A stretch of DNA of 45,055 nucleotides from Deltaproteobacteria bacterium (lineage in GTDB: Bacteria; Myxococcota; Myxococcia; Myxococcales; 40CM-4-68-19): the NCBI GenBank assembly GCA_025358085.1, contig JANYKT010000105.1, forward strand, positions 1 through 45,055. Reading direction: 5' to 3'. Under the pieces are notes generated by a model. It was given only the letters and a program-made list of their open reading frames with translations, was not told the origin of the DNA and made no database searches. Each line of letters opens with the position of its first letter. The stretch's first letter is position 1. Both the position numbers and the translations under genes were made by a program. Shown one piece after another: positions 17,368-25,302 of this stretch.

Positions 17368-19041
17368 TCAGAATTCGACCGAGAGCCCGAAGCGCCAGGC
17401 TCTGTCGGTGAGGATGAGCGAGCCCTGCTTGTGGAAGTTGTCGAGCCGCGTCCAGCCGTACTCCGCGAAGATTGCGGTGCGCTGGATATACGTGTCCACG
17501 TAAGCCTCGCGCGCCACGGCTGGGTCGATGGCGTCCAGGTTCAGCGCTACGCCGACCGCGGTGGTGTACCCGAGGGTCCATCCCGAACCACGCCGGCGGT
17601 CCGTTTGCGTGCGAGAAACATCGCCGGTGCCGGAGAAGGAGGCCCAGAGCGCCTCGGTCAGACCCGCCTGGGCATAGGGAATGAACGGGAGCCAACGGTA
17701 GTGGTCGGCGAGCCAGTCAAATCGATAAGTGGCAACCAGGCCGAACGGAATGACGTCCAGGAGCGCAGTGTCCTGCGACGCGTGTTGCGTAGGAAGCCCG
17801 TCGTCGATCAGCCCCTTGCCGATGTTCTGCCAGTAGCCAATGGTGCCGCCCAGCATCAGCGCGCCGAAGGGGTGCAAAAACTCCCAGTCCGCCTCGAACT
17901 GGACCCGCGTCGGCTTGCGGTTGCCGAAGATGTCCGCGTAGGGCTGCTTGCCGCCGAGCCCGATTTCCGAGTCGACCTTGGGGTCATAGCGATCGAGCTT
18001 GAGTTCCACCAGCAGCCGGCGCGGGGGCTGATCGAACGGAGCTGCATGCGCGGCGCGCCCCGCAAGCGACAGCGCGAGCGCGAAGACGACCAGGGAGGCA
18101 GCGGCGGCGCGACGGCGGCGCGCCAGCAATGCCACGACAAAAGCCAGCCCGGCGATCCACGCGACTCCTCCGCTCGAATTACACCCGTGTCCGCCCAGCG
18201 CGCCTCCGCCGTCGTTGCGATAGTGGTCATAAAAGTCCGACACCTGTTGCGGATTGCCCTGCGAGCGCGGCGAGAGTTCCGAGGTGTTGCCGTAGGTGTC
18301 GTTCGCTACCACCGCGACGTCGTAGCCTCCATCATTTTGCAGCGGCTGCTGGTCGTCGGTTTTGGAGACGTCTGCATTGGTCTGCGCAGTGACTCGAATT
18401 GAGTACTTGGCCAGGTCGATGGGGGCCCCGATGGGCACCACATGCACATCGAAGGTGAGGATCTTGTCGGCCGGGTTGCCTTGCGCCCAGCCGACGCGAA
18501 GATGCGTGTCGCCCGAGCTGATTTGCGGCGCGGTGGGCGGGGAAGGAGGGACCGTGGCGAAGTTGACTGCGATCTCGGCTGAAGTGGTGGAGACGGTCAG
18601 CCCGCTCTGCTTGTACTGGATGCAGAGGTAATAAGTGGCTGGCGAAGCGGAGGTGTGGCCGACGTCGTTGCAGTTGAACGAGCCGCCGTCTGCGACGTCG
18701 AGAAAGAGCTCGGAGGGCGGCAGCTGCACCGACGCGGTGTCGGCGGCGAAGTTGACGTTCTCGGTCCTGTCGAGGTTCCCGCCGGAGCTGCAGTTGGAAT
18801 TGTCCGAGGCTCGCAACACGCCCAGCGAGGGAGTGCCGACAGGTTGCGCGCCCCCGAGTCCCAGATTGATGGCAAACGGAATCGGGGTGTTGTTGAGGCA
18901 GTCCGTCTTCCCGATCAGCACCACCGGCGGCGTGCCCGTACCCTTGGTGCTGGTGATCGCGATGTTGCTCGTCGTCTGGGCGAACCCGGCGAGGGGGAGG
19001 AGCGTGACGGCGAACAGAGCGGCGGCGCGGGCAGACTTCAT
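17368..19041 (-). CDS. Fused MYXO-CTERM surface protein and outer-membrane beta-barrel protein
   Basis: One 557-aa frame appears to hold two exported proteins. Part one: signal peptide (about 1-22), a cysteine-containing beta-rich domain (about 25-275), then a MYXO-CTERM-like sorting signal, GHGC (Cys287), a hydrophobic helix (about 293-307) and RRRR (308-311). Directly behind comes a second signal-peptide-like stretch (about 312-333, ending AHA-AP), then a barrel-type domain (about 335-557) with alternating aromatic strands, ending in the terminal Phe usual for outer-membrane proteins. From memory, Myxococcus has adjacent families named after MXAN_2561 (MYXO-CTERM anchored) and MXAN_2562 (barrel), which these parts resemble. 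GTG or TTG codons just before RRRR could start the second part separately. I take ATG 19041, nine codons into the longest frame, for a better signal peptide. Confidence 0.8.
   Translation of the reverse strand: MKSARAAALFAVTLLPLAGFAQTTSNIAITSTKGTGTPPVVLIGKTDCLNNTPIPFAINLGLGGAQPVGTPSLGVLRASDNSNCSSGGNLDRTENVNFAADTASVQLPPSELFLDVADGGSFNCNDVGHTSASPATYYLCIQYKQSGLTVSTTSAEIAVNFATVPPSPPTAPQISSGDTHLRVGWAQGNPADKILTFDVHVVPIGAPIDLAKYSIRVTAQTNADVSKTDDQQPLQNDGGYDVAVVANDTYGNTSELSPRSQGNPQQVSDFYDHYRNDGGGALGGHGCNSSGGVAWIAGLAFVVALLARRRRAAAASLVVFALALSLAGRAAHAAPFDQPPRRLLVELKLDRYDPKVDSEIGLGGKQPYADIFGNRKPTRVQFEADWEFLHPFGALMLGGTIGYWQNIGKGLIDDGLPTQHASQDTALLDVIPFGLVATYRFDWLADHYRWLPFIPYAQAGLTEALWASFSGTGDVSRTQTDRRRGSGWTLGYTTAVGVALNLDAIDPAVAREAYVDTYIQRTAIFAEYGWTRLDNFHKQGSLILTDRAWRFGLSVEF
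18043..18192 (-). other. Internal sorting signal followed by second signal peptide
   Basis: Positions 18192-18109 encode the GHGC motif, a hydrophobic helix and four arginines, the three parts of a MYXO-CTERM signal. Positions 18108-18043 encode a second hydrophobic segment ending in AHA-AP, like a signal peptidase I site. The frame is continuous through both. Confidence 0.65.
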
Positions 19042-19095
19042 GGCGGCAAGGACGATAGCAAGACGCACGCCAGCTCGCCTGCTTTCAAGGAAGCG

Positions 19096-19121
19096 GCGCC
19101 GGGGCCGCGCGGCCCCGGCGC
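19096..19121. terminator. Perfect 11-bp GC stem-loop after asd
   Basis: GCGCCGGGGCC and GGCCCCGGCGC form an 11-bp stem with a GCGC loop; the whole 26 bases read as one palindrome. It sits 35 bases beyond the asd stop (leftward) and before the fused outer-membrane gene. It is very stable but has no clear T-run, so it may end or attenuate the upstream operon, or be an unrelated structured element. Confidence 0.45.
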
Positions 19122-19155
19122 GAGGGACATTCTGTCAGGGCCGCACGTCATTCTG

Positions 19156-20199
19156 TCAGTGCATCCCGAGGGCGGAGGCGTGTTGTTGCAGCAGCGCTTC
19201 GGCGATCTGAACCGCATTGGTCGCCGCGCCCTTGCGCAGGTTGTCCGAGACGACGAAGAGCACCAGGCTGTTGGGCTGCGAAATGTCCGTCCGGATGCGG
19301 CCGACGTGCGTGTCGTTGTCGCCCACGGCCAGCATTGGCATTGGATAGATGTGCTGCGCGAGATCGTCCACCACCTTGACGCCCGGCGCAGCCTTGAGCA
19401 GCTCGCGCGCGCGCGCAGGCGTGAGCGGGTCCTTGAAGGTCAAGTTCGCCGCCTCGGAGTGACAGTAGAAAATGGGCACGCGGACGCAGGTGGCCGCTAC
19501 CGGCAGGTCCGGGAGACCGAGGATCTTGCGGGTCTCGTTGGTCATCTTCATCTCCTCCTCGGTGTAGCCGTTGGCTGTCGCGGGGCCGATCTCCGGGAGC
19601 AGATTGAAGGCGATGCGGTGGGCAAACTTGCTGGGCGTGATCTCACCCAGCGAGAAGAGGGCGCGCGACTGCGTCTCAAGCTCGTCGATGCCCTTCTGGC
19701 CGGCGCCCGAGACGGACTGGTAGGTGGACACGATGACGCGCGTGAGCGTGGCCGCGTCGTGCAGCGGCTTGAGCACCACCACCAGCTGGATGGTCGAGCA
19801 GTTCGGGTTGGCGACGATGCGGCGCCCGCCGGGCTTCACCGCGAGCAGCAGGTCGCCCGCGTTCACCTCAGGAACGACCAGCGGGCAGTCGGCCTCCATG
19901 CGAAAGGCGCTCGAGTTGTCGATCACCACCGCGCCCGCCCGCGCTGCGTGCGGCGCGAACTCGCGCGAGACGGTGGCGCCGGGCGAGAAGAGCGCGATCT
20001 CCACTCCTGCGAACGAGTCCGGCGTCAGGCGACGCACGGTGACATCCTCGCCGCGGAACTCGATCTTCTGGCCTTCGCTGCGCTCGGAGGCGAGCGGCAC
20101 CAGCTCGCCGACAGGGAACTCCCGCTCCTCGAGCACCTTGATCATTTCGCGTCCGACCACGCCGGTCGCGCCGACGATTGCCACCTTGAGCTTGCGCAT
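19156..20199 (-). CDS. asd: Aspartate-semialdehyde dehydrogenase
   Basis: Asd reduces aspartyl phosphate to aspartate semialdehyde, the branch point to lysine/diaminopimelate, threonine and methionine. The 347-aa protein has the NADP motif GATGVVG (10-16), the active-site cysteine in NPNCSTIQ (Cys134), the QSVSGAGQKG segment and the histidine-containing VPIFYCHSEA stretch. It lies 22 bases after tsaB at the end of an envelope-related leftward gene string (uppS-cdsA-rseP-tsaB-asd), which fits a role in peptidoglycan supply. A strong palindrome follows the gene. Confidence 0.97.
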   Translation of the reverse strand: MRKLKVAIVGATGVVGREMIKVLEEREFPVGELVPLASERSEGQKIEFRGEDVTVRRLTPDSFAGVEIALFSPGATVSREFAPHAARAGAVVIDNSSAFRMEADCPLVVPEVNAGDLLLAVKPGGRRIVANPNCSTIQLVVVLKPLHDAATLTRVIVSTYQSVSGAGQKGIDELETQSRALFSLGEITPSKFAHRIAFNLLPEIGPATANGYTEEEMKMTNETRKILGLPDLPVAATCVRVPIFYCHSEAANLTFKDPLTPARARELLKAAPGVKVVDDLAQHIYPMPMLAVGDNDTHVGRIRTDISQPNSLVLFVVSDNLRKGAATNAVQIAEALLQQHASALGMH

Positions 20200-20221
20200 A
20201 ACGCGGGACTCACCACGCCTT

Positions 20222-20923
20222 TCAGGCCCGCGTCAAGCCTCCAACACGGCCTTCGGCGAGCGCGACCTCGGCCAGGCTTTGCTGCAAATAGTTGGGAGCC
20301 AAGGCAAAGAGCGCGTCCGGGCTGTAGCGGGCGTCGCGCAGAGCAGGCAGGCAGAGCCGTCCGATCTGGCTCGCGGGCGGAGCGCGGAATGCATCGGAGA
20401 GGGTCAGGCCTTCAAACGCCGCGCGGTTCGCGAGCGCGCCCGGGCCTGCGAGGACCAGACCGTCCGGGTGGCCCAGGGCGCGCAGCTTTTCCGCCAGCAC
20501 CTCAGCGCGGTAGACCGCCTCGGGCCAGACCAGGTCCAGGCCGCGGTGGAGCGAAGCGTACACCTCGCCCCGGCGCGCCTCGATGGTGACGCAAACAAGC
20601 CGGGCGAATTGCGTGTCTGTCCCCAGCGCGCCTCGCGCTGCGGCCTCGGCGAGCGCGAGCGCGAGCAGCGACGACGCTCCGGCGATGGGCCAGCGCCGCG
20701 CGTACGCCAACGCCTTCGCCGCCGCGAGCGCGACGCGCAGGCCGGTGAACGAACCAGGCCCGAGCCCCACTGCAATACCCTGGACGCCGTCGAGCGGACC
20801 CAACACGCAGGGCAGCAGGTCGCCCGCCCTGGCGTCGTGCGTGGACTCGGAGAGGACGTGCCCGTCCTCCACGAGCGCTACGGACAGCACCGGCGAGGAG
20901 GCGTCAAGCGCGAGCAGCCGCAA
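20222..20923 (-). CDS. tsaB: tRNA threonylcarbamoyladenosine biosynthesis protein TsaB
   Basis: TsaB is the partner of TsaD in making t6A at position 37 of ANN-decoding tRNAs. The 233-aa length, the N-terminus LLALDASSPVLSVAL and the GLGPGSFTGLRVALAAAKAL motif are diagnostic. Its start is TTG 20923, placed directly after the rseP stop (TAGTTG), and no ATG or GTG gives the conserved first strand. The gene is therefore likely to be translated by ribosomes finishing rseP. As in other bacteria, it needs TsaD and TsaE, which are not in this window. Confidence 0.95.
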   Translation of the reverse strand: MRLLALDASSPVLSVALVEDGHVLSESTHDARAGDLLPCVLGPLDGVQGIAVGLGPGSFTGLRVALAAAKALAYARRWPIAGASSLLALALAEAAARGALGTDTQFARLVCVTIEARRGEVYASLHRGLDLVWPEAVYRAEVLAEKLRALGHPDGLVLAGPGALANRAAFEGLTLSDAFRAPPASQIGRLCLPALRDARYSPDALFALAPNYLQQSLAEVALAEGRVGGLTRA

Positions 20924-22582
20924 CTATCCGAACGCCATGCGGACGATGTCGTTCTTGAAAGCGAAGATCATCAGCGTCAGCAAGAGCGCGATGCCGACAA
21001 CATTGGCGACCTCGCGGAACCGCAGCGAGAGCGGCTTGCGGCGCACCGCCTCGATGCCGGCCGAGAGCACGTGGAAGCCATCGAGGACCGGCAGCGGAAT
21101 GAGGTTCATCACGCCCAACACCACGCTGATGGCGCCCATCATGTAGACGAATGCGCGCCAGCCTTCGTCGGCGGCGCGGCGGGCGACGTCGGCGATCATG
21201 ATCGGCCCGCCGATGGCCTCGCTGGAGATGTGCCCGGTGACGATGCGGGCGAGACCCAGCGCCTGCCCCCGGACCGCGCCAGACAGATCCATCACGCTGC
21301 GCCGCACGGCCTCGGGCACGCTCCAGCGAACCAGAACTCGCTCGGGCTCGACCGAGTAGACGGCGCTGTCGGGTGCTGCGCCGAGGTCGGGCGTGTCCAC
21401 GCGGACGCCTGCCTCATCGCGCGCCTTCTTCAGATGCTGGTTCACGGTGACCGCGACCTCCTTGCCCTCGCGGCGCACGGTAAAGGCGAGCGGCCGCGCC
21501 AGCGCTGCGTGACGGGCGGTCTCCACCTCGTCGTACCAGGTCAGGGCGGGCTTGCCGGCCACGCTGAGGACCCGGTCCCCGCGCTGCAGGCCGGCTTCCG
21601 CTGCCGCCGAGCCGGGCTGGACGGCGAAGAGAGTCAGATCGCTCGCCTCGATGCCGTAGGCCCCGGCGCTCGCGGGCGCCGGAATTTCCAGCGAGACGGG
21701 CTGCTCCGACCAGAGCGTGGCACCGGGCGCGTCGACCGGCTGGCGCCGCAGCACCTCCAGCTTGAGGGGCGCGGTGGCGGTCTCGAGCTTCCGCGCCAGG
21801 GCCTCATAGTTGGCGACCCGCTGGCCATCGAGCCGGGTAATCAGATCGAAGGTCCGCAGCCCGCCGCGCGAGGCAGGCGTTTCGGGTCCCGTGACCGTGA
21901 CCTCGGCCGCGCGGGCAGCCGCCGAGATGCCGATGCGGCCATGCTTCACGGTCTCGAGCGGATTGGTCTCCTCGTGCACCGCCGGGATGATGGTCACGTC
22001 CTGTTCGCGCCCGTCGCGTGAGACGTGCAGTTGGAGCGGCTGCCCCGGATGGTCCACTGAAGAACGGATCTTCTCCTGCAACGTGGTCCAGCCGGTGACC
22101 GGTTCACCATCGACCGTGAGGATGCGGTCACCCGCCCGCAGCCCACCCACCGCGGCTGGCGACTGCGGCTTGACAGTGCCCACCGTGGCCGCGAGGTCGT
22201 GGTGCGGCGCGGCGTTGATGATGAAGAAGAGCCCCAGCGCGGCGATGAAATTTGCCGCCGGGCCAGCGAAGGCGATGGCGGCCTTCTTCGCGGGGGGCTG
22301 CTCGAGGAACCCGCGACCGCGGTCCTCCGGCGGCAGCTCTTCCAAGGGATTGTCGCCGGCAAACTTCACGTAGCCGCCCAGCGGCAAGAGCGAGAAACGG
22401 TACTCGGTTTCGCCAACAGTGAAACCGAATAATTTAGGCCCGAACCCCAGGGAGAACCGCAGCGCCTTGACGCCCAGCAGCTTGCCCACGATGAGGTGAC
22501 CCATCTCGTGGAAGAAGACGATGGTGCTGATGAGGAGGGCAAAGGAAGCGAGCGTCTGCACGACCGATAGGACGGAGCTCAT
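20924..22582 (-). CDS. rseP: Site-2 zinc metalloprotease RseP with three apparent PDZ domains
   Basis: An inner-membrane protease of the RseP/SpoIVFB class that cuts transmembrane segments, usually of anti-sigma factors, after a first cut outside. HEMGH (25-29) in the first helix is the zinc site; the FAGPAANF helix (about 105-120) and NLIPLPVLDG (about 493-502) near the C-terminus complete the active site. Between them I see three PDZ-like repeats (about 131-200, 218-298 and 312-392), each with a GL...GD/FDxI core. Typical family members have one or two and about 450 aa; this one has 552. The motif LDGFH replaces the usual LDGGH. It follows cdsA after 46 bases and abuts tsaB. Confidence 0.95.
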   Translation of the reverse strand: MSSVLSVVQTLASFALLISTIVFFHEMGHLIVGKLLGVKALRFSLGFGPKLFGFTVGETEYRFSLLPLGGYVKFAGDNPLEELPPEDRGRGFLEQPPAKKAAIAFAGPAANFIAALGLFFIINAAPHHDLAATVGTVKPQSPAAVGGLRAGDRILTVDGEPVTGWTTLQEKIRSSVDHPGQPLQLHVSRDGREQDVTIIPAVHEETNPLETVKHGRIGISAAARAAEVTVTGPETPASRGGLRTFDLITRLDGQRVANYEALARKLETATAPLKLEVLRRQPVDAPGATLWSEQPVSLEIPAPASAGAYGIEASDLTLFAVQPGSAAAEAGLQRGDRVLSVAGKPALTWYDEVETARHAALARPLAFTVRREGKEVAVTVNQHLKKARDEAGVRVDTPDLGAAPDSAVYSVEPERVLVRWSVPEAVRRSVMDLSGAVRGQALGLARIVTGHISSEAIGGPIMIADVARRAADEGWRAFVYMMGAISVVLGVMNLIPLPVLDGFHVLSAGIEAVRRKPLSLRFREVANVVGIALLLTLMIFAFKNDIVRMAFG

Positions 22583-22628
22583 TGCATCATTGTAATGCCA
22601 CCGCCCGCCGAAATCAGGAGAAACCGGA

Positions 22629-23462
22629 TCATCCGCGGTCTACCAGCAGCCTCGCGCACAGGAGGACGAAGGGAGCAGTGAAGAGCAGCGCGTCGATGCG
22701 GTCGAGCATCCCGCCGTGCCCGGGCAAGAGCCTGCCGCTGTCCTTGGCACCGAAAGCGCGCTTGAGCATGGATTCGGACAGGTCGCCGAGCGGCCCCAAC
22801 ACCGACGCGCCCAGCGCAATCAGCGCCGCGGCCCAATAGGGAAGCTCCGGGATCCAGAAGTGTTTGACGAGAAGCGCGCCCACCGTCGCGAGGAAGAGGC
22901 CGCCCACTGCGCCCTCCCACGTTTTCTTCGGCGAGATGCGCTCAAAGAGCTTGTGCTTCCCGAAGGCGCGGCCGGCAAAGTAGCCGCCGGTGTCGTTCCA
23001 CCAGGTGACCACCAGCGTAAGGATGATCCACCACTCGGCGTGCCGCGGGAGCTGGCGGATGCGGATGAGCGCCGACATCATCAATCCCGGATAGACCGCG
23101 CCCAGCACTGCAAGGCTCACCCGCAGCGGAGCGCGCGCGACGTCGCGCTCGAAGAAAAGGGCGTCGGTGAAGGCAGCCACCACCACCACCGCCAGCACCA
23201 CTTTGAAGGAGAGGAAGGGGACCTGGATGACGTCCAGGAGCGGCAGCGCGAAAGCCGCGCCGATCGAGACTATGGCGCCGCCCGACAGCCCGCCGTCGGG
23301 CGCGGCCGCGGCGAAGGGCAGCTGGTTCAGCTCCAGTGAGCACAGCGCGGCCGCTCCGCCGACCAGCAGCGCGAACCAGATGTCGCCCAGCCAGATGAGC
23401 CAGATGACCAGCGGCAGGAGGACCAGCGCGGTGCCGACGCGGACGACGAGGTCGCGGTTCAT
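22629..23462 (-). CDS. cdsA: Phosphatidate cytidylyltransferase (CDP-diglyceride synthase)
   Basis: CdsA makes CDP-diacylglycerol from CTP and phosphatidate, the entry to phospholipid synthesis, at the inner membrane. The 277-aa protein is strongly hydrophobic with about seven or eight membrane helices and carries the family signature near its end (SMLKRAFGAKDSGRLLPGHG, then GMLDRIDALLF). I place the start at ATG 23462 (MNRDLVVRVG); it overlaps the uppS stop as ATGA, whereas the longer frame runs deep into uppS. The uppS-cdsA pairing is widespread. The dxr gene that often follows cdsA is absent here. Confidence 0.95.
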   Translation of the reverse strand: MNRDLVVRVGTALVLLPLVIWLIWLGDIWFALLVGGAAALCSLELNQLPFAAAAPDGGLSGGAIVSIGAAFALPLLDVIQVPFLSFKVVLAVVVVAAFTDALFFERDVARAPLRVSLAVLGAVYPGLMMSALIRIRQLPRHAEWWIILTLVVTWWNDTGGYFAGRAFGKHKLFERISPKKTWEGAVGGLFLATVGALLVKHFWIPELPYWAAALIALGASVLGPLGDLSESMLKRAFGAKDSGRLLPGHGGMLDRIDALLFTAPFVLLCARLLVDRG

Positions 23463-24202
23463 GCTTTCCTGATCTGGGCGGAGGTATGGCCGAACCTGCG
23501 CTCGCGCCGCTGGAAGTCGGCCAGCGCGAGCAGCAGGTCGCGCTCGCCGAAGTCGGGCCAGAGCGTCTCGGTGAGGTGGATCTCGGCGTACGCGAGCTGC
23601 CACAGAAGGAAGTTGGAGACGCGCACCTCGCCGCTGGTGCGGACCACCAATTCGAGCGGCGGCAGCCCGTGAGTCCAGAGGCGCGCCTCGATGGCGGCGG
23701 CGTCGACGTCCTCTGGCGCGAGCCGGTCCTCGGCAACTTTCTTCACCATCGCGATGATCTCCTCCCGGCCGCCGTAGCTGAGCGCGAGCGTCAAGATCAT
23801 CTTCGAGTTTCCGGCGCTTTCGGCACGGATGGCTTCCAGCGGATCGCGCACCCGCGCGGGCAGCCGGTCGAGGTCGCCGATGGCGTGGAGGCGGATGCCG
23901 TTGTCCATGATCTCCGCGCGCTCGCGTACGAGATAGTCGCGCAGCAGATCCATCAGCCCCTCGACTTCGCTCGGCGGCCGCTGCCAGTTCTGCGCGGAGA
24001 AGGCATAGAGCGTGATTGCCTCCAGACCAATGCGCCGCGCGGCCCGGGTCACCTCGCGTACGGAGTCGGAGCCCCGCCGGTGTCCCTCGAGCCGGACGAG
24101 TCCCCGGTCCAGCGCCCAGCGGCCATTGCCGTCCATGATGATACCGACATGCCGAGGCAGCGGCCGCTCGTGTACCTGCGCCTTGAGCTGGTCAAGTTCC
24201 AC
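23459..24202 (-). CDS. uppS: Undecaprenyl diphosphate synthase (cis-prenyltransferase)
   Basis: UppS extends farnesyl diphosphate to the C55 lipid carrier for cell-wall and surface polysaccharides. The 247-aa protein has HVGIIMDGNGRWA with the catalytic Asp24, LYAFSAQNWQRP, and the late substrate-binding segment RTSGEVRVSNFLLWQ followed by WPDF. The ATG start is the expected one. It is the first gene of the leftward uppS-cdsA-rseP-tsaB-asd string; its 92-base upstream region is shared with a divergent kinase gene and shows no strong promoter match. Confidence 0.97.
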   Translation of the reverse strand: MELDQLKAQVHERPLPRHVGIIMDGNGRWALDRGLVRLEGHRRGSDSVREVTRAARRIGLEAITLYAFSAQNWQRPPSEVEGLMDLLRDYLVRERAEIMDNGIRLHAIGDLDRLPARVRDPLEAIRAESAGNSKMILTLALSYGGREEIIAMVKKVAEDRLAPEDVDAAAIEARLWTHGLPPLELVVRTSGEVRVSNFLLWQLAYAEIHLTETLWPDFGERDLLLALADFQRRERRFGHTSAQIRKA

Positions 24203-24294
24203 CGGCGCGAGCTTAGCAGGGACGGTGCGGGGGTGAAGCGCAAAGCGCCGTGCATAATTGCTGCGTCGACCATCGTTGCGGTTAGTCTCGTTGA

Positions 24295-25302
24295 ATGCGC
24301 GGTTGGTTCGGTCCGTTTCGCATCGAGCGACAAGTCGGCCGCGGCGGGCTCGGACAGGTCTATCGCGCGGTCGACACCCGAAGCGGCGCCACCGTCGCGC
24401 TGAAGCTCATGCCGCCCAAGGCCGATCCGCTGGCGCTCACCCGCGTCCGGCGTGAGTTTGCGGCGCTGCGGCTGCTCCACCACCCCAACATCGTTCGCGT
24501 CCTCGACCTCGGCGAGGACGACGGCATCCCTTGGCTCGCCATGGAGTTTGTCGACGGCATGCTGCTGCGCGAGTGGCTGACCATCAGCTCGCTGCCGCAG
24601 CCGCTGGAGCCCGACTACCAGGAGACCTCGTCCGAGGGCGTGGATCTCGACGTGCTCTTCGACGAGCCCGACTCAGGCGCGCTGCTCTCGGCAGCGCGCG
24701 CGCGCGGGCTGAACTACAGCACCGGCATCGGGGCCAGGCTCACGCCCGAGGAGCAGGCCGAGGTCAGCTCTCCCGAGAGGCTGGGCGCGCTGTGCGGGTC
24801 GCTGGCGCAGATCTGCGACGGCCTCGCTTTCATCCACGCGCGCGGGCTGGTGCATCGCGACCTGAAGCCGTCCAACATACTGGTGACGGCCGACCGCCGT
24901 GCCATCCTGGTGGACTTCGGGCTGGTGAAGCTGTCGTTCGACGAGCGCATCACCGACCCGGGCCGGGTGGTCGGGACGTATCGATACATGGCTCCGGAGC
25001 AGGCGCGCGGCGAGCAGGTCGATGCGCGCAGCGACCTTTATTCTCTCGGCGCGACGCTCTATGAATTGCTCGCGGGCCGGCCGCCGTTCCCGCAGCAGGA
25101 CCAGCTGGAAATGCTGGACGCGGTGGTCTCGAAGGATCCTCCGAAGGTCCTGCTGATCAATCCAGCGGCACCTTCGGCGCTGGCCTCGCTCGCCGAGCAA
25201 CTGCTGGCCAAGCGACCCGAAGACCGGCCCGGCGACGCGGGCGAGGTGGCAATGATGCTGCGTGCGGTGGAGCGGAATCTGGCCGCGCGCGGGGCAGCTT
25301 GA
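24295..25302 (+). CDS. Soluble Ser/Thr protein kinase with an inserted loop
   Basis: A 335-aa Hanks-type kinase with no membrane helix, zinc ribbon or PEGA domain, so it should act in the cytoplasm. It has the glycine loop GRGGLGQVY (15-23), lysine 37 (VALKLM), HRDLKPSN (H187) and DFG (207-209), then GTYRYMAPEQ. Between the hinge and the catalytic loop lies an unusual insert of about 65 residues (about 97-160), acidic in its first half, where most kinases have about 20. Its stop overlaps the TTG start of a small TfoX-like protein gene (TTGA), so the two are likely a functional pair. Confidence 0.93.
   Translation: MRGWFGPFRIERQVGRGGLGQVYRAVDTRSGATVALKLMPPKADPLALTRVRREFAALRLLHHPNIVRVLDLGEDDGIPWLAMEFVDGMLLREWLTISSLPQPLEPDYQETSSEGVDLDVLFDEPDSGALLSAARARGLNYSTGIGARLTPEEQAEVSSPERLGALCGSLAQICDGLAFIHARGLVHRDLKPSNILVTADRRAILVDFGLVKLSFDERITDPGRVVGTYRYMAPEQARGEQVDARSDLYSLGATLYELLAGRPPFPQQDQLEMLDAVVSKDPPKVLLINPAAPSALASLAEQLLAKRPEDRPGDAGEVAMMLRAVERNLAARGAA

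Noticed and set aside
23463-23603. N-terminal extension of cdsA
   Set aside because: The residues are Arg/Ala-rich out-of-frame reading of uppS; the conserved CdsA start at 23462 overlaps the uppS stop as ATGA.
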